The notes under the pieces: model-generated
The model's database searches: none
Told to the model about the DNA's origin: nothing
What the model saw: only the letters and a program-made list of their open reading frames with translations
Shown: positions 1 through 5,265 of the stretch, in pieces
How the letters are laid out: each line of letters begins with the position of its first letter
How positions within the stretch are numbered: the stretch's first letter is position 1
Origin: an uncultured Jannaschia sp.
GTDB lineage: Bacteria; Pseudomonadota; Alphaproteobacteria; Rhodobacterales; Rhodobacteraceae
Assembly (NCBI GenBank): GCA_937916365.1
Contig: CALFSY010000260.1
Span: forward strand, 1 to 10,769
DNA length: 10,769 nt
Direction of reading: 5' to 3'
Position numbers and translations under genes: made by a program

Positions 1-405
1 CATAAATGCCTCTTGCTGCGCACGCATGTTTTCAAACCCTGGCATGGCGGTCATGGGGTTCATGGCGGCCATATTTTCCACCATCTTGGATTGGCCCTGT
101 TTCAACATCTCAAAGCTCATGGCCAAAAAATCCGGCACGATGCTTTGCGCTTGGGTGGTGTAGCTGCGCACCAGATCGGTTAACACGTCGATGGGCAAAA
201 CATTTTGCCCGCGCCCTTCGTGTTCGGCAATAATTTGCAGCAAATACTGGCGTGTTAAATCATCGCCTGATTTCAAATCGACGATTTTAACGGCCCTGCC
301 CCCGCGAATGACCTGCGCAATGTCTTCCAGTGTCACATAATCGGAGGTTTCGGTATTATAAAGCCGCCGGCTGGCGTAGCGTTTGATCAACAACGGTTCG
401 GCCAT
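1..405 (-). CDS. phaR: PHB synthesis repressor PhaR, partial (C-terminus beyond left edge)
   Basis: PhaR is a DNA-binding regulator of polyhydroxyalkanoate storage. It represses phasin and its own gene, and leaves DNA when it binds PHB granules. The visible 135 residues start MAEPLLIKRYASRRLYNTE, the hallmark of the PHB/PHA accumulation regulator DNA-binding domain (about residues 5-65, including the TSDYVTLEDIAQVIR stretch). The start of the PHB_acc region follows (about 70-110, with VLTDLVRSYTTQAQSIVPDFL), then a Met/Gln-rich segment. The reading frame is still open at base 1, so the C-terminal tail is missing; family members usually run to about 180-200 residues. Start at 405 is chosen because a GGGAG ribosome site lies about seven bases upstream; the ATG at 412-410 is in another frame. 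It lies downstream of phaP on the same strand, separated by a terminator hairpin, and has a putative PhaR box 45 bases before its start, which suggests autoregulation. Confidence 0.95.
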   Translation of the reverse strand, partial: MAEPLLIKRYASRRLYNTETSDYVTLEDIAQVIRGGRAVKIVDLKSGDDLTRQYLLQIIAEHEGRGQNVLPIDVLTDLVRSYTTQAQSIVPDFLAMSFEMLKQGQSKMVENMAAMNPMTAMPGFENMRAQQEAFM

Positions 406-431
406 TGGCCATTCTCCCGTCCCTTAGATCG

Positions 432-470
432 ACTATAGGCTAGCCTACGCTGCTTTGCACCAAATGCCAA
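432..470 (-). promoter_or_regulatory. Candidate phaR promoter with overlapping PhaR box
   Basis: On the minus strand TATAGT (437-432) is a good -10, with GTGCAA (460-455) 17 bases upstream as a weak -35. An alternative pair is TTGGCA (470-465) with TAGGCT (447-442), also 17 bases apart. Either way the PhaR-like box CTGC-TTT-GCAC at 450-460 lies in the polymerase footprint. Its right half ends in C rather than G, so it is one base off the CTGC-N3-GCAG consensus. A perfect 12-bp palindrome, TAGGCTAGCCTA (436-447), sits beside it. Exact promoter assignment is uncertain. Confidence 0.5.
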
Positions 471-495
471 CTTATTCCGCAAGGGGTAAAATTAA

Positions 496-525
496 CGAAG
501 GGCAGACCTTATGGTCTGCCCTTCG
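496..525 (-). terminator. Strong hairpin terminator of phaP
   Basis: Perfect 13-bp inverted repeat: CGAAGGGCAGACC (496-508), loop TTAT (509-512), GGTCTGCCCTTCG (513-525). Read on the minus strand it is followed by GTTAATTTTACC, a moderately U-rich tract, and it lies 70 bases after the phaP stop. It should end phaP transcripts and so uncouple abundant phasin mRNA from phaR. Read on the plus strand it has no U tract. Confidence 0.85.
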
Positions 526-579
526 ACATTCATACCGGTAAGAAAGGGAGGTAAATAACCGGCACGAAAACACGCGCGC

Positions 580-598
580 TAATGCGTTTTACGCATTA
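580..598. repeat. 8-bp inverted repeat with 3-base loop over the phaP stop codon
   Basis: TAATGCGT (580-587), TTT (588-590), ACGCATTA (591-598) are perfectly complementary arms. The right end contains the phaP stop codon (598-596 on the minus strand). There is no following U tract on the minus strand, so it is not a classical terminator by itself. It may be an mRNA 3'-end hairpin or a protein site; no function is evident. Confidence 0.6.
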
Positions 599-1039
599 TT
601 TTGCGGTGGCTTTTTTGGCCGCTGTCGTCACCTCGGCAGTGGCCTTTTTAACGGCGGCGGTTGCCTCTTCGGTGGCTTCTTTACCGGCGGCCATCATCAA
701 CTCAACTGTTTCCATTTGTACTTTTTTGGCCACTTCAGCAAAGGCGGCCATGGTTTCGGCGGCCATTTCCGCCTGAGCCGAGGCAAAATCGGTCATTGAT
801 TTGGTGTAATCGGTGGGTTCGGGTTTGACGGCGGCGACATCGCCCATTTTGGCGATCGTATCTTTCGTCCATTTAGAGGAAATTTCGGTTGATTTTTCGG
901 CGGCGTCCAGCACGACCTTTGACATTTTTTCGCCCATGGCGGCCGAGGTTTTGAAGGCATCATTCATTGCCGTCATGTCGACAGGAAAGGCAGACATCAT
1001 GTCCGAAATGTATTTGGTGAAATCTTGGGTTGCGGCCAT
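596..1039 (-). CDS. phaP: Phasin family protein (PHB granule coat)
   Basis: Phasins are small amphipathic helical proteins that coat polyhydroxybutyrate granules in the cytoplasm and control granule size and number. The 147-residue product is almost wholly helix-forming, rich in Ala, Met, Lys and Glu, with no signal peptide, as in the alphaproteobacterial phasin family. The central part (about 20-115) has the usual pattern of alternating hydrophobic and charged residues, with AKKVQMETVELMMAAGKEA near its end. The last 28 residues are a low-complexity Ala/Lys/Thr/Glu tail ending AAKKATAK, resembling the basic Ala/Lys tails of some PHB-associated proteins. The start at 1039 has CGGAGA eight bases upstream. 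The gene precedes phaR and has three PhaR-like boxes around its promoter. phaC, often next to phaP in Rhodobacterales, is absent here. Family identity is strong; DNA binding by the tail is speculation. Confidence 0.92.
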   Translation of the reverse strand: MAATQDFTKYISDMMSAFPVDMTAMNDAFKTSAAMGEKMSKVVLDAAEKSTEISSKWTKDTIAKMGDVAAVKPEPTDYTKSMTDFASAQAEMAAETMAAFAEVAKKVQMETVELMMAAGKEATEEATAAVKKATAEVTTAAKKATAK

Positions 1040-1082
1040 TGGGATTCTCCGATGATTGGGTCCTGAGGGAGATCAGGAAATT

Positions 1083-1144
1083 CTGCGAATGCACAATATA
1101 TGAATGCTGCATCGCGGCATGTCAAGTATTTTTCTGCAATGCAG
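1083..1144 (-). promoter_or_regulatory. phaP promoter embedded among three PhaR-like operator boxes
   Basis: On the minus strand TTGACA (1125-1120) is a perfect -35, and CATATA (1102-1097) follows after 17 bases (TATATT at 1100-1095 after 19). Transcription would start near 1090. PhaR of Paracoccus and Rhodobacter is known to bind CTGC-N3/4-GCAG. Here CTGC-AAT-GCAG (1134-1144) is a perfect match just upstream of the -35, ATGC-T-GCAT (1104-1112) lies between -35 and -10, and CTGC-GAAT-GCAC (1083-1094) lies on the start site and differs in its last base. This is typical repressor geometry. The box calls are by eye; binding is inferred. Confidence 0.8.
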
Positions 1145-1286
1145 CAATAAATTTATGAAACCCAGAAAAAATCTATGCCGCATAAAAACATACCCTCATA
1201 AAACGAACATCACGTTTATAAATTTCTTTATTTAGTAGAGTATTATGGACTGTGCCTTAAACAAATTTTTGGGCTGTGGTGAAAAA
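1145..1286. other. AT-rich spacer between the SH3 gene and the phaP promoter
   Basis: About 140 bases of clearly AT-rich sequence with no supportable ORF. The only structures seen are weak, such as AAACG/CGTTT arms near 1200-1220 and short A/T tracts. It must contain the 3' end of the SH3-gene transcript, but no convincing terminator was found. Confidence 0.5.
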
Positions 1287-1880
1287 TCAATCAAACGTTT
1301 CCCCGGGATCAACCCCCCACAATCCGCGTGTTTCTACCCATCCGCGATACCCGTTTGCGTCTATCTGACACCAATTTGGGCGGCATTCGCGTAAGCGGCC
1401 CACAACCCCGGTTTCCACCTGGGCGCGAATCGCGCTTGATTCGATCGGCCATTGTCGCATGGGCAACGAATCGGCCTCAACAATCGCGGTGCGTGTTCCG
1501 GAAAGTAGGGAATAGTGCATCCACCCGCCCGCACCGTCCCGATCCACCACGCGCCGCCAATGCCCATGTTCGGCCACAATTATGACCGGCAGGTCGCGGC
1601 GTTGAAACACCCAATCAATCCTATGTCCCCGTGATGGGCCGCGGCGGGCATTGGCCTGGGGTTCGTTGATCGAAACATATCGTGGGATTGGATAACCGGT
1701 AACCGGGCCAACCTGCTGTGCCGTGGCGGGGGTGGTTGATGGTCTATGCGACGTGTCAGACCCATCTTGTGCAGCGGCGGTGGACCATGGATTCAAAAAT
1801 AGTATGGCAATGATAACACCGCAAATATTGCGGCTATTGCGGCGTTGAAAAACGGCTTTTGCATTGTGCGTTTTGATCAT
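1287..1880 (-). CDS. Exported SH3-domain (SH3_4 type) protein
   Basis: Predicted periplasmic protein of 197 residues with bacterial SH3-like domains of unknown ligand; such domains often bind cell wall or other proteins. A basic N-terminus (to about residue 18) is followed by the hydrophobic stretch NICGVIIAILFLNPW and a likely signal-peptidase site after AAA near residue 37. A Ser/Thr/Pro-rich linker runs to about 60. The first SH3 unit (about 66-135) has the family pattern RYVSINEPQANARRGPS, RRDLPVIIVAEHGHWRRV, then GGWMHYSLLSG. A second, more divergent unit (about 136-190) ends GYRGWVETRGLWGVDPGE and contains the only mature-protein cysteines (166 and 171), which could form a disulfide in the periplasm. 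No good ribosome site precedes the start at 1880; it is kept because it gives an intact signal peptide. It is divergent from glcB. Exact function is unknown. Confidence 0.85.
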   Translation of the reverse strand: MIKTHNAKAVFQRRNSRNICGVIIAILFLNPWSTAAAQDGSDTSHRPSTTPATAQQVGPVTGYPIPRYVSINEPQANARRGPSRGHRIDWVFQRRDLPVIIVAEHGHWRRVVDRDGAGGWMHYSLLSGTRTAIVEADSLPMRQWPIESSAIRAQVETGVVGRLRECRPNWCQIDANGYRGWVETRGLWGVDPGETFD

Positions 1881-2043
1881 GGGTGATAACGGGAATATGG
1901 TATTTTACATACCTATACCGTATCCTTTGAATAAGACTGGATCGTGGCGCGATTATGGGCGATGTGCCAAATCTTGGCATGAACTGTGGCAAGCGGGGTC
2001 CATTTTTGTATCCAAAGGTTATAGTGCCCATATTAAATTATAC

Positions 2044-2058
2044 GGCACAAACTGTGCC
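2044..2058. repeat. Inverted repeat GGCACA-AAC-TGTGCC, candidate operator
   Basis: Perfect 6-bp arms with a 3-base centre, flanked on both sides by the direct repeat TAAATTAT (2034-2041 and 2060-2067, approximate). It lies about 115 bases before the glcB start, upstream of the likely promoter. The symmetry suggests a dimeric regulator site. The regulator is unknown. Confidence 0.5.
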
Positions 2059-2080
2059 CTAAATTATTTTAACCGAACCA

Positions 2081-2109
2081 GTGACCATACGCCATTGTGT
2101 TATACAATG
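2081..2109 (+). promoter_or_regulatory. Candidate glcB promoter overlapped by an inverted repeat
   Basis: GTGACC (2081-2086) and TACAAT (2103-2108), 16 bases apart, form a plausible sigma70-type promoter with a leader of about 60 bases. The inverted repeat CATTGT-GTTAT-ACAATG (2093-2109) covers the -10, a position suited to a repressor. The -35 is only a partial match. Confidence 0.4.
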
Positions 2110-2143
2110 CGCAAAAATAGTAGATCAGATACATAAGGATGAT

Positions 2144-2158
2144 TCCCGCACGGCGGGA
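2144..2158 (+). promoter_or_regulatory. GC-rich hairpin directly before the glcB ribosome site
   Basis: TCCCGC (2144-2149), ACG, GCGGGA (2153-2158) form a perfect 6-bp stem with a 3-base loop in the leader, two bases before the ribosome site GGAAGGA (2161-2167). It could influence ribosome loading, but it may simply be a stable leader stem. No riboswitch family was recognised. Confidence 0.4.
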
Positions 2159-2173
2159 TAGGAAGGAATGCAC

Positions 2174-4321
2174 ATGACACACCGCGTAGAACGCCACGGA
2201 TTACAGGTCGCAATAGAATTGACGTCGTTTATTGAGGCGCAAGCTCTTCCTGGCGCTGGTGTTGACCCCGACACATTTTGGGGTGGATTTTCCGCGTTGT
2301 TGCATGATTTCGCCCCTAAAAATACTGCGCTTTTGGAAAAACGCCACGCATTGCAAGGCCAAATTGATGCGTGGCATCTTGCCCGGCGGGGCCAGCCACA
2401 CGACGCCGACGCGTATCAAGCGTTTTTACGCGACATCGGCTATTTATTGCCCGAAAGCGATGCGTTTCAGATCGAAACCACAAAAATTGATCCGGAAATT
2501 GCCACCATCGCTGGCCCACAGTTGGTTGTGCCGATTACCAACGCGCGCTTTGCGTTAAATGCCGCCAATGCCCGTTGGGGTAGCCTTTATGACGCGCTTT
2601 ATGGCACCGATGCGATGGGCACCCCGCCCCCCGCTGGTGGATACGACCAAGGTCGCGGTGCACGTGTGGTGACACGCGCAAAAATGTTGTTGGATCAAAC
2701 GTTTCCGATCCAAGGGGCCAGTCACGGTGCGGCCGAACATTATCGCGCTGAGGGCGGACAGCTTTTGATTGATGGTCTACCTTTGGAAAACCCCACACAA
2801 TTTGTGGGCTATACAGGCGACACCGCCGCACCAAACACCGTGTTATTGGCCAATCACGGCCTGCACGTGGAATTGGTATTTGATCCCACGCACCCCATTG
2901 GCGCGCGCGATAGGGCCGGGTTGGCCGATATTCGGATGGAAGCCGCCGTAAGCGCCATCATGGATTGCGAAGATTCCGTTGCCTGCGTCGATGCGGCCGA
3001 TAAGGTTTTGGCCTATGCCAACTGGCTGGGCCTAATGCGTGGCGATTTGGAAGAAACGTTTCAAAAAAACGGCGCCGATATGACCCGCCGCTTGGCGGGG
3101 GACCGCGCCTATCTTGCCCCGGATGGGCAACCATTTCATCGAAAAGGCCGCGCGTTAATGTTGGTGCGCAATGTGGGCCACTTGATGACCAACCCCGCCA
3201 TTTTACTGCGGGATGGGGCAGAGGCGTATGAAGGTATGATGGATGCGATGATCACAACGTTGATCGCGCAGCATGATTTGCGCAAAACCGACGGCTCGCG
3301 CAATTCCCACGCCGGATCGGTTTATGTGGTCAAACCAAAAATGCACGGGCCCGAAGAGGTCGCCTTTGCCGATGAAACGTTTACGCATGTGGAACAGGTG
3401 TTGGGCCTTGATCGTTATACCGTCAAGCTGGGCATTATGGATGAGGAACGCCGCACCTCTGCCAACCTTAAAGAATGTATTCGTGCGGCGCGGCATCGCG
3501 TGGCATTTATCAACACCGGGTTTTTGGATCGCACGGGCGACGAAATTCACACGTCGATGGAGGCTGGATCGTTCCCGCGCAAAACCGACATTAAACAAAA
3601 ACCCTGGATCGCGGCGTATGAGGCATTGAACGTCGACATTGGGTTGGAATGCGGGTTAAAGGGTCGCGCACAAATCGGCAAAGGCATGTGGGCGGCGCCC
3701 GATGCCATGGCCGCAATGCTGGAAACCAAAATCGAACATCCCCGTGCGGGCGCGAATTGTGCCTGGGTGCCATCACCCACGGCGGCAACCCTGCACGCGC
3801 TGCATTACCATCAGGTCGATGTGACCGCCGTGCAAGATCGGCTTGCCGCCGGTGGGCGACGCGCGGATGTGGCCGAATTGTTGGACATCCCGCTTGAACC
3901 CCGCCCGCGCTGGACGCAGGCGCAGATCACGCGCGAGGTTGAAAACAACGCCCAAGGCATTTTGGGGTATGTCGTGCGGTGGATCGACCAGGGTGTGGGC
4001 TGTTCCAAGGTGCCCGATATTAACAACGTGGCCTTGATGGAAGATCGCGCAACCTGCCGCATTTCGGCGCAACATATCGCCAACTGGCTACACCACGGGG
4101 TGATTGGTGAAGACGACCTGCGCACAATTTTCCGCCGTATGGCCGAGGTGGTGGATGGCCAAAATGCACACGATCCGGCCTATACCCCAATGGCGCCGGG
4201 CTATAACGGCCTGGCCTTTGCGGCGGCGATGGACCTGGTTTTGAAAGGTCGGGTGCAGCCCAGCGGTTATACCGAACCTGTGCTGCATGCGCGGCGGTTA
4301 GAGGTGAAAAACGTAAGATGA
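2174..4321 (+). CDS. glcB: Malate synthase G
   Basis: Condenses glyoxylate with acetyl-CoA and water to give malate and CoA, in the glyoxylate bypass or glycolate/glyoxylate use; a Mg-dependent, monomeric cytoplasmic TIM-barrel enzyme. The product is about 715 residues, the usual length for isoform G (E. coli 723). Counting from the ATG at 2168, visible hallmarks are MDCEDSVA (265-272), the active-site Arg in LVRNVGH (334), the metal-binding Glu in GIMDEERRTS (426) and Asp in GFLDRTGDE (454), the Cys of GVGCSKVPD (612) and the catalytic Asp of MEDRAT (626). The order and spacing match E. coli Arg338, Glu427, Asp455, Cys617 and Asp631. All catalytic residues are intact. Start 2174 is preferred over 2168 because GGAAGGA (2161-2167) abuts 2168 with no spacing but is six bases from 2174. 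It leads an apparent operon with a glcG-like gene 28 bases downstream, as these genes are neighbours in the E. coli glc operon. Confidence 0.97.
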   Translation: MTHRVERHGLQVAIELTSFIEAQALPGAGVDPDTFWGGFSALLHDFAPKNTALLEKRHALQGQIDAWHLARRGQPHDADAYQAFLRDIGYLLPESDAFQIETTKIDPEIATIAGPQLVVPITNARFALNAANARWGSLYDALYGTDAMGTPPPAGGYDQGRGARVVTRAKMLLDQTFPIQGASHGAAEHYRAEGGQLLIDGLPLENPTQFVGYTGDTAAPNTVLLANHGLHVELVFDPTHPIGARDRAGLADIRMEAAVSAIMDCEDSVACVDAADKVLAYANWLGLMRGDLEETFQKNGADMTRRLAGDRAYLAPDGQPFHRKGRALMLVRNVGHLMTNPAILLRDGAEAYEGMMDAMITTLIAQHDLRKTDGSRNSHAGSVYVVKPKMHGPEEVAFADETFTHVEQVLGLDRYTVKLGIMDEERRTSANLKECIRAARHRVAFINTGFLDRTGDEIHTSMEAGSFPRKTDIKQKPWIAAYEALNVDIGLECGLKGRAQIGKGMWAAPDAMAAMLETKIEHPRAGANCAWVPSPTAATLHALHYHQVDVTAVQDRLAAGGRRADVAELLDIPLEPRPRWTQAQITREVENNAQGILGYVVRWIDQGVGCSKVPDINNVALMEDRATCRISAQHIANWLHHGVIGEDDLRTIFRRMAEVVDGQNAHDPAYTPMAPGYNGLAFAAAMDLVLKGRVQPSGYTEPVLHARRLEVKNVR

Positions 4322-4349
4322 CCGCCAATTCCAATAAGGAAAACATAAC

Positions 4350-4772
4350 ATGATACCACTCGATCAAGCACGCACAATTATCGCCCAAGCCCGTGCCAAA
4401 GGGCGGGATATGGGCCTAAACCCCCTATCGGTGGTGGTATTGGACGCAGGCGGCCATGTTTTAGCGTTCGAACGCGAAGATGGGGCCAGCCCGGGCCGCT
4501 TTGAAATCGCACGGGGCAAGGCGTATGGCGCGGTCATGTTGGGCATGCCCGGATCGGCCCAGATGGCGCGCGCGGAACAGCAAGCCTATTTTATGGCCGC
4601 GGTGAATGGCGCATATGGGGGCAAAACGATCCCTGTGCCTGGGGGTGTTTTGGTGCGTGATGCAGCGGGTCATGTGCTGGGGGCCGTGGGTGTTACCGGC
4701 GACACATCGGACAACGATGCCACCTGCGCCGTTGCGGGGGTTGAGGCCGCGGGCTACGTCGCCCAGGCGTGA
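4350..4772 (+). CDS. GlcG/HbpS family protein (DUF336)
   Basis: A 140-residue cytoplasmic protein of the GlcG/HbpS family. Members include GlcG, encoded beside malate synthase in the E. coli glc operon with unknown biochemical role, and HbpS, a haem-responsive extracellular sensor protein in Streptomyces. Family signatures are VVVLDAGGHVLAFEREDGA (28-46) with the following IARGKAYGAVMLG, then IPVPGGVLVRD (94-104) and LGAVGVTGDTSDNDATCA (110-127). There is no signal peptide, unlike secreted HbpS proteins. The ribosome site AAGGA (4336-4340) is nine bases before the ATG. It follows glcB by 28 bases and is followed after 3 bases by the Rid-family gene, so co-transcription is very likely. The pairing with glcB supports a role around glycolate or glyoxylate metabolism, but that role is not established for the family. 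Confidence 0.9.
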   Translation: MIPLDQARTIIAQARAKGRDMGLNPLSVVVLDAGGHVLAFEREDGASPGRFEIARGKAYGAVMLGMPGSAQMARAEQQAYFMAAVNGAYGGKTIPVPGGVLVRDAAGHVLGAVGVTGDTSDNDATCAVAGVEAAGYVAQA

Positions 4773-4775
4773 TGC

Positions 4776-5159
4776 ATGACACGGCGGTTGATTTCCTCTG
4801 GCTCTACGTTCGAGGTTGACATCGGGTATTCCCGCGCGGTGGTTTCGGGTGATTGGGTGTTTGTGGCCGGCACCACCGGTTTTGATTATACCACGATGGA
4901 TATTTCAAACGATGTCGCCGCCCAGGCCGCCCAATGTTTTCGTAACATTTCCGCTGCGTTGGGCCAGGCCGGGGCCTCCATGGCCGATGTGGTGCGCGTG
5001 TGTTATATCTTGCCTGATGCGGCGCTGTGGCCCGCATGTTGGCCGGTAACCCGCGCTTGGTTGGGCGATGTGCGTCCGGCGGCCACCATGATTGTTGCCG
5101 GTTTGCAAGACCCCCGCATGAAAATCGAAATCGAAGTTACGGCGCATCTGCCCACGTGA
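4776..5159 (+). CDS. Rid (YjgF/YER057c/UK114) family protein lacking the deaminase arginine
   Basis: A 127-residue single-domain Rid protein. RidA proper hydrolyses reactive enamine/imine intermediates and needs an active-site Arg (105 in E. coli). Here the family frame is clear: VSGDWVFVAGTTGFDY (23-38), AAQCFRNISAALGQAGASMADVVRV (51-75) and the end PAATMIVAGLQDPRMKIEIEVTA. Aligning PARSCVEVAR of E. coli RidA to PAATMIVAGL places Leu110 at the Arg position, so ordinary imine deaminase activity is unlikely. Such arginine-less members form other Rid subfamilies with mostly unknown roles. The start has no good ribosome site; with only 3 bases after the upstream stop, translational coupling is likely. 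A hairpin overlaps its stop codon. Identity of the fold is confident; function is not. Confidence 0.9.
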   Translation: MTRRLISSGSTFEVDIGYSRAVVSGDWVFVAGTTGFDYTTMDISNDVAAQAAQCFRNISAALGQAGASMADVVRVCYILPDAALWPACWPVTRAWLGDVRPAATMIVAGLQDPRMKIEIEVTAHLPT

Positions 5160-5172
5160 ACTCTGTTCACGT
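5154..5172. repeat. 8-bp inverted repeat with 3-base loop over the Rid-gene stop codon
   Basis: ACGTGAAC (5154-5161), TCT, GTTCACGT (5165-5172) are perfect arms containing the TGA stop at 5157-5159. The following AACCGCGC has no U tract, so it is at best a weak terminator. It could be an operator for the next gene, an mRNA processing stem or a partial attenuator separating the glcB-glcG-rid genes from the amidotransferase gene. Confidence 0.6.
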
Positions 5173-5265
5173 AACCGCGCATTGAATGTAGTGCGCCCCG
5201 TTACATGAGGCTTTCGTTCGGTGCGCAATGGCTTTATTCATGGTGGTATTTATGGAGGATCGCAT

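Larger units (their letters stand above)
1881..2173. other. Divergent AT-rich regulatory spacer upstream of glcB
   Basis: About 290 bases between the SH3 gene and glcB. Short inverted repeats are seen: GGTAT-N5-ATACC (1899-1913, near the SH3 start), GGCACA-AAC-TGTGCC (2044-2058), CATTGT-N5-ACAATG (2093-2109) and TCCCGC-ACG-GCGGGA (2144-2158). TAAAAT (minus, 1907-1902) is a possible -10 for the SH3 gene. A 90-codon open frame crossing this spacer has no ribosome site and no recognisable protein features, so no gene is called. Confidence 0.6.

Noticed and set aside
582..776. Plus-strand open frame antisense to phaP, with AGGGAGG upstream near 545-551
   Set aside because: The purine-rich tract is about 30 bases from the ATG, and the frame only mirrors the Ala/Lys-rich phasin tail.
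1145..1286. Possible small RNA or extra gene in the AT-rich spacer
   Set aside because: Only 5-bp imperfect stems and no promoter-terminator pair or ORF with a ribosome site could be found.
1864..2136. 90-codon plus-strand open frame across the SH3/glcB spacer
   Set aside because: It begins antisense inside the SH3 gene, has no ribosome site, sits in AT-rich regulatory sequence and shows no recognisable domain.
2168..2170. First ATG of glcB
   Set aside because: The ribosome site GGAAGGA directly abuts it with no spacer; the ATG six bases later is properly spaced.
5221..5223. GTG start giving a 274-residue amidotransferase
   Set aside because: The ATG at 5266 has a GGAGG site and gives the natural N-terminus PRPVIGIIGN; the extra 15 residues look non-coding.
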